This document shows, one piece after another, positions 26,809 through 37,610 of a stretch of DNA of 64,000 nucleotides. The translations under genes were made by a program, and so were the position numbers. The notes beneath the pieces were generated by a model that was given only the letters and a program-made list of their open reading frames with translations, was not told the DNA's origin and made no database searches. Numbering within the stretch: the first letter of the stretch is position 1; every line of letters starts with the position of its first letter. This stretch comes from Mahella australiensis 50-1 BON (GTDB taxonomy: Bacteria > Bacillota > Clostridia > Mahellales > Mahellaceae): assembly GCF_000213255.1 (NCBI RefSeq), contig NC_015520.1, positions 888,001 through 952,000 on the forward strand. Reading direction: 5' to 3'.

Positions 26809-28785
26809 ATGGAGAATGAGCAGTATTTGCAGATGTTTATAGAAGAAACGAATGAACATCTAGAGGCCATGAACCAGGAGCTTTTAAAGTTAGATCAGGA
26901 TCCTAGCGATATTCAGGCCGTAAACGAGATATTCAGGGCTATCCATACTATAAAGGGTATGGCGGGCAGCATGCAGTTTAATAAAATGCAGCGATTAGCA
27001 CACGATGTGGAGAATGTGTTGGATGCGCTGAGAAAGGGGGAAATTACAGCTACGCCGGATATGCTTGACCTTTTATTTCAATGCCTAGATATACTGCAAT
27101 CGCAGCTTGAAAGCATAGCGTCGTCAGGAACCGATGGCGATAATGATTTTAGTCAGATTATCGATAGGCTCTATGCTTATTTACCTGTTAATAGGCAAAA
27201 CATATCTGCAGTTGAGAAATCTACCCCGTCGTCGATAAATCAATATGTAAATAATGTCGTGCGCGTAGCCAATGAAAAAGGATATACAGCATATAAAGTA
27301 CATATCGTATTGCGCCCTGATTGCCTGTTGAAGTCAGCGAGGGCATATATAATATTTAAAACATTGGAGGAATTTGCCGAGATAATAGAATCTGCACCAT
27401 CTGCTCAAGATATAGAAAATGAGAGATTTGATAGGGACTTTACGCTTACCATACTTACAAAAGAGCCCGAACAATATATCTATGAGAGGATAAATTCCGT
27501 ATCGGAAATAGAGAGCGTAACCGTACAAGAATTAAATGAAATCGACGATAAAACGCAGAGGACTGAGCCTGCTCAGCAAAATCAACAGGATCAATATAAA
27601 TCGCCATCTGGCGGCGTACCAATGGAACAGAAAGTTAGTAAAAGCATACGTGTAGATATAGAGCGCCTTGATGATTTTATGAATTTGGCCAGCGAGCTTA
27701 TAATAACCCGTAATCGTATAGAAGGTATAGGCATCGGGCAGGATAACCCCGAATTAAACGAGGCTATAGAATACATGAGCCGCCTTACATCGAATTTACA
27801 TGACTTGGTCATGAAGATTCGCATGGTACCTATAGATCTGGTATTCAATAGATTTCCGAGGGTTATAAGGGATTTATCCCGAACTACCGATAAAAAGGTG
27901 GAGTTAGTGATGAGCGGTAACGAAACCGAGATCGATAGAAGCATAGTTGAAGAGTTAGGCGATCCGCTCATACATCTTATACGCAATGCGGTGGATCACG
28001 GCATAGAACTGCCAGAAGAACGCGTAAAACAGGGCAAGCCTGAGAACGGTACGGTAGAACTGCGCGCATATAATGACGGTGATAATGTGGTGGTTGAGGT
28101 CAAAGATGACGGAGCGGGTATAGACGTAGCCAAAGTGGCTAAAAAGGCCATAGAAAAAGGATTGATTGATGAAGATCAGGTGAAAGAAATGAGCGATGAA
28201 GACATAATCTCATTCTTATTTCAGCCAGGTTTTAGCACATCCGATGTGATAACCGATATATCCGGCAGAGGTGTGGGGCTTGATGTGGTCAAGACTAAGA
28301 TCGAATCTTTGGGTGGAACGGTCGATGTGAGAAGCGAACTCCGAAAGGGCACGCGCTTTATCATAAGGATGCCGCTAACCTTATCTATTATTCAAGCATT
28401 GCTGGTTATGGTGGGATCTGAGATATATGCCATACCTCTTAATTCTATAATTGAAATAATAGATGTAAATGCTGCTGATATAAAAAGCATAAGGCGCCAG
28501 CAGGAGGTCATAGACTTCCGATCATCCCTTATACCATTTGTGCGCCTGAAACAAGTGTTAAATGTACTGGATGATGAACAGGATGTCCATGGCACTATCA
28601 CCACGGTGATAGTCAGAAAAGGTGATAAAATTGCAGGATTTGCAGTAGATACTTTAATAGACCAGGAAGATATAGTCATAAAGCCATTGGGCAAATACCT
28701 TTCGCACATAAAGAGCATATCGGGTGCTACTATACTGGGCAATGGGCAAATAGCCTTTATCCTAGATATAAATCATTTGCTTTAA
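26809..28785 (+). CDS. cheA: Chemotaxis sensor histidine kinase CheA
   Basis: CheA phosphorylates CheY in response to receptors. Domains in the 658 residues: P1/HPt (1-105) with the phospho-His46 in AIHTIKGMAGSM; a P2-like CheY-docking domain (about 145-240); a dimerisation domain (about 280-345); the HATPase domain (HLIRNAVDHGIE near 390, DDGAGID near 430, GRGVGLDVV near 485); and a C-terminal CheW-like domain (about 515-655). A complete class enzyme, 3 bases downstream of cheB. Confidence 0.96.
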   Translation: MENEQYLQMFIEETNEHLEAMNQELLKLDQDPSDIQAVNEIFRAIHTIKGMAGSMQFNKMQRLAHDVENVLDALRKGEITATPDMLDLLFQCLDILQSQLESIASSGTDGDNDFSQIIDRLYAYLPVNRQNISAVEKSTPSSINQYVNNVVRVANEKGYTAYKVHIVLRPDCLLKSARAYIIFKTLEEFAEIIESAPSAQDIENERFDRDFTLTILTKEPEQYIYERINSVSEIESVTVQELNEIDDKTQRTEPAQQNQQDQYKSPSGGVPMEQKVSKSIRVDIERLDDFMNLASELIITRNRIEGIGIGQDNPELNEAIEYMSRLTSNLHDLVMKIRMVPIDLVFNRFPRVIRDLSRTTDKKVELVMSGNETEIDRSIVEELGDPLIHLIRNAVDHGIELPEERVKQGKPENGTVELRAYNDGDNVVVEVKDDGAGIDVAKVAKKAIEKGLIDEDQVKEMSDEDIISFLFQPGFSTSDVITDISGRGVGLDVVKTKIESLGGTVDVRSELRKGTRFIIRMPLTLSIIQALLVMVGSEIYAIPLNSIIEIIDVNAADIKSIRRQQEVIDFRSSLIPFVRLKQVLNVLDDEQDVHGTITTVIVRKGDKIAGFAVDTLIDQEDIVIKPLGKYLSHIKSISGATILGNGQIAFILDINHLL

Positions 28786-28802
28786 GAATGGGAGTGATAG
28801 AA

Positions 28803-29231
28803 ATGGCAGAGCAGTTTGTGATATTCAGCATTGGCCCAGAAAATTATGGATTAGATGTCACTATGGTTTCATCTATAGAACGCATATTGCCTATAACCAG
28901 AATGCCATATGCTGAAGATTTTGTTATAGGCGTTATGAATCTGCGCGGTGATATCATACCGGTTATAGACATGCATAGGCGACTTGGTATGGATGAAATT
29001 GAAGATACAGAGACCAGCCGGATCATAATAATACAGTATAAGGATTATGTCGTGGGGTTGAAGGTTGATGCCGTATCCAATGTAACGTATTTTGATACAG
29101 ATAAAATTCAGCCGTTCGATGAAATTTCCTCTGCTGACAGAAACCAATATTTTGATCGTGTCATATATGATGGCGCTGATATGATATTGATACCAGATAT
29201 ATCTAGGTTGCTCAATATATCTGAGGATTGA
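28803..29231 (+). CDS. cheW: Chemotaxis coupling protein CheW
   Basis: CheW links chemoreceptors to CheA. The 142-residue SH3-like protein shows QFVIFSIGPENYGLDV at the start, VIGVMNLRGDIIPVIDMHRRLG near residue 40 and DMILIPDISRLL at the end, all typical. An ATG at 28788 lies within the ribosome-binding region; GGGAGTG placed 8 bases upstream supports the ATG at 28803. Confidence 0.95.
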   Translation: MAEQFVIFSIGPENYGLDVTMVSSIERILPITRMPYAEDFVIGVMNLRGDIIPVIDMHRRLGMDEIEDTETSRIIIIQYKDYVVGLKVDAVSNVTYFDTDKIQPFDEISSADRNQYFDRVIYDGADMILIPDISRLLNISED

Positions 29232-29250
29232 AAGGAGGGAATATTGATAT

Positions 29251-29868
29251 ATGGTCGATATCGATGGGCTTAATTCGTTTGAAATAGATGTATTAAGGGA
29301 AATAGGCAATATAGGCGCCGGCAATGCGGCCACAGCGCTTGCCAAAATGCTTTCCAAAAAGGTAAATATGCATGTGCCGGAAGTCAGAATAATGGATTTT
29401 AAGAATGTCCCCGATGTGCTCGGCGGTGCAGAACAGCCTGTAATGGGCGTTTATCTGAATTTTGAGGGCGATGTGGAAGGAAGTGTATTGTTGGTAATGG
29501 ATGAAGCATCGGCCCATATATTGATAGATATGATGATGGGCAGGCCTATCGATACTAACCGTCCGTTGAATGATATAGACCTCTCGGCTGTGCAAGAATT
29601 AGGCAATATATTGACCAGCTCGTACCTTGGAGCTTTGTCTACGCTGGCAAAACTCGATGTCAGGCCATCTATCCCATGTTTAGCTATAGATATGGCTGGC
29701 GCGATATTGAGCGTACCTGCTGTAGAGTTCGGGATGACGAGCGATAAGGTGTTATTTATAGAAACGGAATTTATCGAAGGCTCTGATAATGTGCGCGTGT
29801 ATTTTTTCCTCGTGCCCGATGTCGATTCTTACGATACCATATTAAAAGCATTGGGGGTTATACAATAA
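29251..29868 (+). CDS. cheC: CheY-P phosphatase CheC
   Basis: CheC dephosphorylates CheY-P and binds CheD. The 205-residue protein carries two phosphatase helices, DVLREIGNIGAGNAATALAK (near residue 15) and SAVQELGNILTSSYLGALST (near residue 112), each with the Glu/Asn pair of active CheC enzymes. AAAGGAGGGA precedes the start. It adjoins cheD, its regulatory partner, 3 bases downstream. Confidence 0.95.
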   Translation: MVDIDGLNSFEIDVLREIGNIGAGNAATALAKMLSKKVNMHVPEVRIMDFKNVPDVLGGAEQPVMGVYLNFEGDVEGSVLLVMDEASAHILIDMMMGRPIDTNRPLNDIDLSAVQELGNILTSSYLGALSTLAKLDVRPSIPCLAIDMAGAILSVPAVEFGMTSDKVLFIETEFIEGSDNVRVYFFLVPDVDSYDTILKALGVIQ

Positions 29869-29871
29869 ATT

Positions 29872-30366
29872 ATGCCCCAATTAATAAAGGTTGGTATGGC
29901 TGATCTGAATATAGCATTGTACCCGGATGTATTGACCACCATAGGATTGGGTTCATGCGTTGGAATTGCGCTATACGATAAGATAAATAAGATAGGAGGA
30001 TTGGCGCATATCATGTTGCCATCCAGTAAGGATATAAAGAATAATTCTAATAAAGCCAAATTCGCGGATACAGCCATCGTAAGTTTATTGACGATGATGC
30101 TGGAAAATAAAGCGGATAAGAAAAACATAGTATGTAAATTGGCTGGAGGGGCTCAGATGTTTGCTCTTAAAAACGGTTCTGGCAACAATGATATACTGAA
30201 TATAGGTGTACGCAATGTAGCGGCAGTTAAGAAGGTTTTAGAAGAACTTAAAATACCTATAATAGCCGAAGATACAGGTGGAAATTTTGGCCGCACTATA
30301 GAATTATATACTGAGGATGGCGGATTGATGGTAAAGACTATAGGGCATGGAACCAAGATAATATGA
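29872..30366 (+). CDS. cheD: Chemoreceptor glutamine deamidase CheD
   Basis: CheD deamidates receptor glutamines and stimulates CheC. The 164-residue protein has the catalytic Cys in GLGSCVGIALYD (near residue 27), His in GLAHIMLPSS (near 45) and the Thr-region partner GGAQMF. Given a CheB without receiver domain and no cheR nearby, CheC-CheD-CheY may carry much of the adaptation here. Confidence 0.95.
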   Translation: MPQLIKVGMADLNIALYPDVLTTIGLGSCVGIALYDKINKIGGLAHIMLPSSKDIKNNSNKAKFADTAIVSLLTMMLENKADKKNIVCKLAGGAQMFALKNGSGNNDILNIGVRNVAAVKKVLEELKIPIIAEDTGGNFGRTIELYTEDGGLMVKTIGHGTKII

Positions 30367-30382
30367 TATTGAAGCAAGGGCT

Positions 30383-31132
30383 ATGAAAATGGATGAAAAA
30401 AATATACCTATAGATAAATTATGGCAGGAATATAAAAAAACATCGAGTATAGAGTATCGAAATAAATTAGCTGAGCATTATGCGCCAATGATAAAATATA
30501 TTGCTTCCAGGCTGATGGTATATAATACGGGTGATGATTTGGATGACCTTATAGGGTACGGGGTTTTCGGCCTTCTGGATGCTATAGAGCGATATGATCC
30601 TTCGCGCGACGTTAAATTTGAAACGTACGCTTCTCATAGGATAAGGGGTGCTATAATAGACAATTTGCGTAAAAAGGACGTAATTCCAAGGAGCGTGCGC
30701 GATAAGGTAAAGCATTTAGACGCGGTTTATAAGCAATTAGAGGCAACTTCTGATAAACCGGTTTCGGATGAGGATGTATGCCGTTATTTAGGAATATCGA
30801 TCGAACAACTCGATGCCCTCTATGCTGATATCAATAGATTCAATTGCATATCCCTGGATGAAATATTTGTAGATGAATGGAACATAGGTGACACCGAAAG
30901 CTCGGAAAGTGTTTACGATAGGATAGAGCTTAAGCAGGTACTGAGTGAAGCTGTTTCCAAGCTGTCGGATAGGGAGAAACAGTTGCTGCAGTTGTATTAT
31001 TACGATGGCCTGACATTAAAAGAAATCGGCAAAGTATTAGGAATATCGGAATCAAGGGTGTCCCAGCTTCACACTAAAGCTTTGCTTCAGTTGAGAAGTA
31101 GATTGCGCAAAATGCAGTTTATTGCTGGATAA
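30383..31132 (+). CDS. sigD: Flagellar sigma factor SigD (FliA)
   Basis: Sigma-28 family factor that transcribes late flagellar, chemotaxis and autolysin genes. The 249-residue protein has region 2 in DLIGYGVFGLLDAIERYDPS (near residue 53) with FETYASHRIRGAIIDNLRK following, and region 4 in GLTLKEIGKVLGISESRVS near residue 215. The ATG at 30383 is preceded by AGCAAGGG; a second Met codon is at 30389. No flgM was seen in the window. Confidence 0.95.
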   Translation: MKMDEKNIPIDKLWQEYKKTSSIEYRNKLAEHYAPMIKYIASRLMVYNTGDDLDDLIGYGVFGLLDAIERYDPSRDVKFETYASHRIRGAIIDNLRKKDVIPRSVRDKVKHLDAVYKQLEATSDKPVSDEDVCRYLGISIEQLDALYADINRFNCISLDEIFVDEWNIGDTESSESVYDRIELKQVLSEAVSKLSDREKQLLQLYYYDGLTLKEIGKVLGISESRVSQLHTKALLQLRSRLRKMQFIAG

Positions 31133-31160
31133 ATTCAATAATTTAGGATGAGGGATAACT

Positions 31161-32960
31161 ATGATGCAGCAGGATTATATAACAGTGGAGGCTGATACGT
31201 ATGAAGAAGCTGTCAGCCAAGCGCTTAAAATGTTGGATAAAAGCGCCGAAGAAGTGGAGATCGAGATTTTGGATCAGCCTAAAAAAATCCTTAATACAAC
31301 AATCCGTCCATGTAAAATCAAGGTTAGAATTCGAGACACCGATAAGAGGGCTGAGTCTATAGACGGAAGCTTTACGCTTGAATATAAAAAAGATGGCGTC
31401 TACCTCACAGTAAATCCGCCTATGGGGGAGGGCAAACCTGTAGATGAGAGGATTATAGTAGATAAGATCAAGCGAAAGAACGTTGAGCAAATAGATAATA
31501 AAGCGGTATTTTCAGCTATTTATACGGCTGATGGTATCCCTGTAAAAATAGCGCCGCCACAAGACGAACATCCTGTAGATGCCGAGGTTGATATTTCAGT
31601 TTCTCGAGATGCTATGGAGGCATACATGTGTATCTTACCAGAGGATGGAGGCAAGCCATGTGACATAGATGTGGCAGGGAAAGCAATCGATAAAGCTGGA
31701 GTAAAATATGGTATAAATTGGGATGCGATAGGGTCAGCTTTGCAACAAGGTCTTTTCAATCAGAATATCTTGATAGCCAAAGGCGTTGAGCCAATAAATG
31801 GACAAAATGGATATATAGAATACACTGTACAATTAAATGCCGATGCAAAGCCTAGGATATTAGAAGATGGAACTGTGGATTATAAACACTTAGACTTAAT
31901 CAAAAATGTCAGAAAAGGAGATGTGTTGGCAAAACGGATACCGCCTACATTGGGGATACCGGGGCGGACTGTGTTGGATAAAGAAATACCGGCAAAGGAT
32001 GGCAAGCCCGTTAATCTTTCGGGTGGTAAAAATACAGAGTTATCAGATGATGGCAATACATTAATAGCATCCATAGACGGACAGGTAGTGATGAAAGATG
32101 GCAAAATAAGTGTGCTGCCGGCGTACGAGGTGTCGGCTGATGTGGATAATTCTACCGGTGATATCGAATTTGTTGGTAATGTAAAAATAAAAGGCAATGT
32201 CCGCACGGGGTTTACAATTAAAGCTGCAGGGGATGTTGAAGTAATGGGTGTAGTAGAGGGCGCGACTATAATATCCGATGGCAGCATAGTATTGAGGAGC
32301 GGCGTGCAGGGTATGAATAAAGCGGTGCTGAAAGCAGATGCCGATATAATAGCGCGCTTTGTGGAAAATGCTCATCTCGAAGCAGGGCATGATGTGGTTG
32401 CCGATGCTATAATGCATAGCTATATAAAAGCAGGGAATTCGGTTACAGCCGATGGTCGGCGCGGCTTGATAGTGGGTGGCAATATAAAAGCGGCCATGGC
32501 GATAAATGCGAGGAACATAGGATCTTTCATGGCTACGGCCACAGAGTTGGAAGTTGGTATTGACCCGGGATTGAGGGAGCGGTATAATCAAATCAGTGTT
32601 AAATTGGAAGAGCTGGACCGTCAGTTAAAAAATTACGATAAAGACATACAGGCACTTACTAAAATGGAGGCTCGTGGCGGATTACCGGCAGAGAGGCAGC
32701 GCTTAAAAATTGTCCGTATACAAAATAAAATTAAATTAGTGCAGGAGATAGCTGAATATAAAACACAGTTAGTTGAAATAGAAGAGCAGCTGGAGCAACT
32801 GTCAAATGGCACAGTAAATGTAAAAGATACTATTTTTCCAGGCGTTAAGATAACTATAGGTTCGTCTGTGCTTAATATAATGAAAGAGTTCCATTACGCG
32901 ACTTTTAAACGAGAACGCGGAGAGGTAGTGATGGTGGCTTATGAGAAGAGAGGAGGCTGA
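31161..32960 (+). CDS. FapA/DUF342 family protein with Jag-N-like domain
   Basis: The 599-residue protein begins with a Jag-N (KhpB N-terminal) like domain (VEADTYEEAVSQALKMLDKS, about residues 8-55). It then has the FapA/DUF342 architecture: an N-terminal region with PPMGEGKPVDER, a polymerising right-handed beta-helix of repeated Gly/Asp turns (about 310-455, for example VEFVGNVKIKGNV-like, then GDVEVMGVVEGATI), and a C-terminal coiled coil (about 470-550). FapA homologues lie beside sigD in many Clostridia. The function here is unknown; a cytoskeletal or cell-surface scaffold tied to motility is possible. Confidence 0.82.
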   Translation: MMQQDYITVEADTYEEAVSQALKMLDKSAEEVEIEILDQPKKILNTTIRPCKIKVRIRDTDKRAESIDGSFTLEYKKDGVYLTVNPPMGEGKPVDERIIVDKIKRKNVEQIDNKAVFSAIYTADGIPVKIAPPQDEHPVDAEVDISVSRDAMEAYMCILPEDGGKPCDIDVAGKAIDKAGVKYGINWDAIGSALQQGLFNQNILIAKGVEPINGQNGYIEYTVQLNADAKPRILEDGTVDYKHLDLIKNVRKGDVLAKRIPPTLGIPGRTVLDKEIPAKDGKPVNLSGGKNTELSDDGNTLIASIDGQVVMKDGKISVLPAYEVSADVDNSTGDIEFVGNVKIKGNVRTGFTIKAAGDVEVMGVVEGATIISDGSIVLRSGVQGMNKAVLKADADIIARFVENAHLEAGHDVVADAIMHSYIKAGNSVTADGRRGLIVGGNIKAAMAINARNIGSFMATATELEVGIDPGLRERYNQISVKLEELDRQLKNYDKDIQALTKMEARGGLPAERQRLKIVRIQNKIKLVQEIAEYKTQLVEIEEQLEQLSNGTVNVKDTIFPGVKITIGSSVLNIMKEFHYATFKRERGEVVMVAYEKRGG

Positions 32961-32968
32961 CGATAGTT

Positions 32969-33286
32969 ATGGATGTTCGCCCTATAGAGATGCTTCATGT
33001 TATCAATAAGTCTGCCGAGGTATCAAGGATACAGAGCAATGACCAGCATAGGTATATAAATATGCAACAATATATGGCCGAAGAGGCTAAAATACAATTG
33101 GAGCATCGGATGGCGGAGGTAAATTATCCAGAACAGGCATATGCTGATAACAATATATCGGAAGATGACCAAAACAAAAGCCAGTATCAGCCAAACAGAA
33201 ATCGGAATGAAGATAAAGAAGGAAACGATAAAGAAAAAGAAGATGTAATACGACCGTCCGGTTCGGTTATCGATATTATGATATAA
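32969..33286 (+). CDS. Hypothetical protein, polar, after the FapA-like gene
   Basis: The 105-residue protein is highly charged, without membrane segment or signal peptide. Its last third is very rich in Asn, Lys, Glu and Asp and likely disordered. The short N-terminal motif VRPIEMLHVINKSAEVSRIQ may be the conserved part. GAGGAGG lies about 16 bases upstream. It is 8 bases after the FapA-like gene and belongs to the same transcript. I do not recognise the family. Confidence 0.7.
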   Translation: MDVRPIEMLHVINKSAEVSRIQSNDQHRYINMQQYMAEEAKIQLEHRMAEVNYPEQAYADNNISEDDQNKSQYQPNRNRNEDKEGNDKEKEDVIRPSGSVIDIMI

Positions 33287-33297
33287 AGGTATTCACC

Positions 33298-33635
33298 ATG
33301 TATATAGTATTATTAATAGGGTTGATTTTTATCATATGCTCCATACCTCTGCTTAAGCGCGATATATCCGTTATTGAAAAATATTCGATCGATATAGAGA
33401 ACAGCAAGCGCGAACTAGCTGAATTAAAAGAGTTGAAATATAATATACTGGCGGAACTGGAAGATATGCTTGCAGAAAATGACATTGACAATTTGTCAAG
33501 TGATATCGTTAGACTTGCTGATAGCGGATATACTGTCAGCGATATAGCGCGACAGTTAGGCAGAGGTATAGGAGAGGTGCAGATTATGCTGCGCGTAGGG
33601 CAAATGCGCCGCCAGAAAAGAGATGATACCTCGTC

Positions 33636-33639
<4 letters not shown>
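33298..33639 (+). CDS. SwrB-like membrane-anchored protein (DUF6115 type)
   Basis: The 113-residue protein has an N-terminal membrane helix (residues 2-18), a coiled coil (about 28-60), and a C-terminal helix-turn-helix-like module, DIVRLADSGYTVSDIARQLGRGIGEVQIMLR. Layout and position near the end of the fla/che operon, after sigD, match Bacillus SwrB (YlxL), which activates the FliPQR-FlhAB export gate. Sequence similarity to SwrB proper cannot be proven by eye. Confidence 0.7.
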
Positions 33640-34644
<1,005 letters not shown>

Positions 34645-34659
34645 GCATCGGTATCAAGG

Positions 34660-34691
34660 CTTTGCTTTAATAAGCAAGGCTTTATTTTTTT
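34660..34691 (+). terminator. Probable rho-independent terminator
   Basis: CTTTGCTT (34660-34667) pairs with AAGCAAGG (34672-34679) around a TAAT loop, with one G-T pair, and is followed by a T-rich tract to 34691. It separates the flagellar/isomerase unit from fhs. The remaining 170 bases up to fhs are very AT-rich, with no convincing -35/-10 pair; TATAAA occurs at 34790 and 34821. Confidence 0.7.
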
Positions 34692-34864
34692 GTTATTGTT
34701 TATGTTAATTATTTAACTAACAAAATAGGCATATACATTACAAAATAAGATAGAGCAATATCATCTATATTGTGTTATCATTAAACCAGTATAAAAGTCG
34801 TTAAGAGCTGTATTCACGTATATAAAATTCATGGCAAAATATTAACAAATCGGAGGATGATGAA

Positions 34865-36538
34865 ATGTTATCGGATATCGAAATAGCGCAGCAGGCCAAA
34901 TTGCAACTCATAAGCGAAATAGCGGGGAAAGCGGGGTTGTCGGAGGATGACCTGGAGCCTTATGGCAAATATAAGGCCAAGGTAAGCTTAGATGTATATA
35001 ATCGGCTTAAGGATAAGCCGAACGGCAAACTGGTATATGTTACGGCCGTGACGCCGACGCCGGCCGGCGAAGGCAAAACGTGCACGGCGGTAGGCACCAC
35101 GCAGGCGTTGGGCAAGCTGGGTAAAAACGTTATGCTCTGTTTGAGAGAACCGTCATTAGGGCCTACTTTTGGCGTAAAAGGCGGTGCCGCCGGCGGAGGA
35201 TATTCGCAGGTGTTGCCCATGGAAGATATAAACCTTCATTTTACAGGGGATATACACGCGGTGACCACCGCGCACAACCTTTTGGCCGCTATGCTGGAAA
35301 ATCACATAGTAAAGGGCAATAAATTGAACATAGACCCGACGCGCATCATATGGAAACGCGTTATGGACATGAACGACCGCCAGTTGAGAAAGATTGTGGT
35401 AGGATTGGGTGGCAAAGCCAACGGCATGCCGTTGGAGTCGGGCTTTGATATAACAGTAGCATCGGAGATCATGGCTATATTGTGTCTTACCACTGGTATG
35501 ACAGATCTTAAAAAGCGTTTGGGCGATATGCTGGTGGCATACACGTACGATAATAAGCCGGTATATGCAAGGGATCTAAACGCTGTAGGCGCTATGGCTG
35601 TGTTGTTGAAAGATGCCATAAAGCCTAATTTGGTTCAGACACTGGAAGGTCAGCCGGCTTTTGTTCATGGTGGGCCCTTCGCTAACATAGCCCACGGCAA
35701 CAACAGCATAATAGCCACCAGGACTGCTTTGAAACTGGCCGATTATGTTGTGACCGAGGGAGGATTCGCCGCCGATCTCGGAGCCGAGAAGTTCTTCGAC
35801 ATAGTCAGCCGCGTTATAGACGTGCATCCCGACGTAGTGATTCTGGTAGCGTCGATAAGGGCATTGAAGTCGCATGGAGGCGTGGATAAGGATAAGCTAT
35901 CCGAGGAGAATATAGATGCTCTGGCCAGAGGTTGTGCAAACCTAGACCAGCATATAGATAACGTGCACAACAAGTATGGATTGCCGCTTGTGGTGGCTAT
36001 AAACCGTTTCCCGAGCGACACCGAAGCCGAGATAGAATTTTTAAGACAGCATTGCAATGATATCGGCATACGCGTCGCTCTTTCCGAAGTGGTGGCCAAG
36101 GGCGGAGAAGGCGGCATAGAGCTGGCGCAGCAGGTCATAGACGCATTGGAACACGACGAGAACAATTTCAAACCCATATATGACCTTGATCTTCCTTTGG
36201 AGGATAAGATAAGGGTTGTAGCCAAAGAGGTATATAGGGCTGATGATGTGGTATTCAGCAACAGCGCGGCCAAATCGCTAAAGACGTTAACCCAATTGGG
36301 CTATGGAAAGCTGCCGGTATGCATAGCCAAGACGCAGATGTCTTTTTCGGATGATCCATCGCTTAAAGGTGCGCCGCGCGGCTGGAAACTCAATGTTCGC
36401 GAGGTTAAAGCATCGGCGGGGGCTGGATTTATAGTGGCATTGGCCGGCGATATCATGACCATGCCCGGTTTGCCGGCGGTGCCCGCGGCCGAGAAAGTCG
36501 ATATAGCCGAGGACGGTACCATTACAGGTTTGTTTTAA
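34865..36538 (+). CDS. fhs: Formate--tetrahydrofolate ligase (Fhs)
   Basis: Fhs makes 10-formyl-THF from formate, ATP and THF, the entry step of the methyl branch of the Wood-Ljungdahl pathway and of purine one-carbon supply. The 557-residue length is standard. The ATP loop [15 protein letters not shown] is near residue 63, and [33 protein letters not shown] and the later EKFFDIV block are family hallmarks. CGGAGGATG precedes the ATG. Base composition turns GC-rich from here to about 47360. It is followed within 25 bases by HdrA-like genes. Confidence 0.97.
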   Translation: MLSDIEIAQQAKLQLISEIAGKAGLSEDDLEPYGKYKAKVSLDVYNRLKDKPNGKLVYVTAVTPTPAGEGKTCTAVGTTQALGKLGKNVMLCLREPSLGPTFGVKGGAAGGGYSQVLPMEDINLHFTGDIHAVTTAHNLLAAMLENHIVKGNKLNIDPTRIIWKRVMDMNDRQLRKIVVGLGGKANGMPLESGFDITVASEIMAILCLTTGMTDLKKRLGDMLVAYTYDNKPVYARDLNAVGAMAVLLKDAIKPNLVQTLEGQPAFVHGGPFANIAHGNNSIIATRTALKLADYVVTEGGFAADLGAEKFFDIVSRVIDVHPDVVILVASIRALKSHGGVDKDKLSEENIDALARGCANLDQHIDNVHNKYGLPLVVAINRFPSDTEAEIEFLRQHCNDIGIRVALSEVVAKGGEGGIELAQQVIDALEHDENNFKPIYDLDLPLEDKIRVVAKEVYRADDVVFSNSAAKSLKTLTQLGYGKLPVCIAKTQMSFSDDPSLKGAPRGWKLNVREVKASAGAGFIVALAGDIMTMPGLPAVPAAEKVDIAEDGTITGLF

Positions 36539-36562
36539 GCGAATTCATTAGGGGGTGTATGC

Positions 36563-37609
36563 GTGAGAGGTGTATTGATAGTGGGCGGCGGCATAGCCGG
36601 TTGTACGGCGGCCGATATGCTGGCCCAGTCTCATATTCCCGTCTATATCGTAGATAAGAGCAAAAATATCGGAGGCAAAGCAATAAATTACGGTTGCAAG
36701 GCCACCGATACCTGCCTTAAGTGCAATATGTGCCTTACACAGGATATTTGGCAAAGCGTTAACGATAATCGCTATATCGACATTATGACCGGAGCCGACG
36801 TGTTGTCATGTCAAGGTGACAAGGGCGATTATAGGGTGATGATAAGGCTGGATGACGGACTGGAGCGCGAGATAAACGTGGCGTATATAATAGTGGCTAT
36901 AGGATTTCAGCCTTATGACCTTAAAAACAAAGGATTTTTTGGCTACGGGCTTTACAAGAACGTATTGGGTGGGTTGGACATGGAACAGCTATTGAAGCAG
37001 CGCACGCCGGAAACATTGCCATTTATAAACCCATCGATAAAAAAGCTGGCATTTTTACAATGCGTCGGTTCGAGAGATGTGCAGGACAAAGCGCCGTATT
37101 GCTCAAAGGTATGCTGTGCTTATGCATTGCGCATGGGGCAAACCATTCATTATTATTATCCGGATATAAAGATTACCTATTTTTATATGGATATACAAGA
37201 GGTAGGCGGTGTGTTTTCAGATTATTACGACAAATTGGTGAAGAATGGTTTCAGATTCGTATTGTCCCGGCCGGTTATGGTGGAACAGGCCGACGACGGC
37301 GGGCTGGAGGTTATACACGAGGATCTGGCCAAAGCGTCGGTGGTGAGGGAGAAATTCGATATGGTCATATTATCGCAGGGCATAAGGCCGGCCGATGATA
37401 TCGATTATATAGCCGATGTATTCGGTTTGGGATACGATGCCAACGGCTTTCTCAAGGGCATAGGCCGTTGGTCCGAAACCGGCATATATCTTGCCGGTGC
37501 CGCCAAAGGGCCTATGAATATAGCCGATAGCATGGCCGATGCCAGGAGAGTAGCTATGGAGATCATAACGGATTATCGGATAGCCGCTGTTGCGTCGGGA
37601 GTGATGTGA
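36563..37609 (+). CDS. HdrA/QmoA-like FAD oxidoreductase
   Basis: The 348-residue flavoprotein begins with a Rossmann FAD site VGGGIAGCTAADML (residues 6-19) and a Cys-rich loop (GCKATDTCLKCNMC, near residues 48-61). It then shows the HdrA hallmarks FLQCVGSRDV and YCSKVCCAYALRMG (near residues 165-190) and ends with a second FAD contact (TGIYLAGAAKGPMNIADSMA). It lacks the N-terminal cluster domain and C-terminal ferredoxin of full HdrA; in size it resembles QmoA. GTG start behind GGGGGTG. It probably forms a heterodimer with the next gene, one base downstream. Confidence 0.82.
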   Translation: MRGVLIVGGGIAGCTAADMLAQSHIPVYIVDKSKNIGGKAINYGCKATDTCLKCNMCLTQDIWQSVNDNRYIDIMTGADVLSCQGDKGDYRVMIRLDDGLEREINVAYIIVAIGFQPYDLKNKGFFGYGLYKNVLGGLDMEQLLKQRTPETLPFINPSIKKLAFLQCVGSRDVQDKAPYCSKVCCAYALRMGQTIHYYYPDIKITYFYMDIQEVGGVFSDYYDKLVKNGFRFVLSRPVMVEQADDGGLEVIHEDLAKASVVREKFDMVILSQGIRPADDIDYIADVFGLGYDANGFLKGIGRWSETGIYLAGAAKGPMNIADSMADARRVAMEIITDYRIAAVASGVM

Positions 37610-37610
37610 T

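Noticed and set aside
36301-36522. - strand open frames inside fhs and the GC-rich cluster
   Set aside because: GC-rich codon use creates long antisense frames; none has a ribosome binding site or family resemblance.
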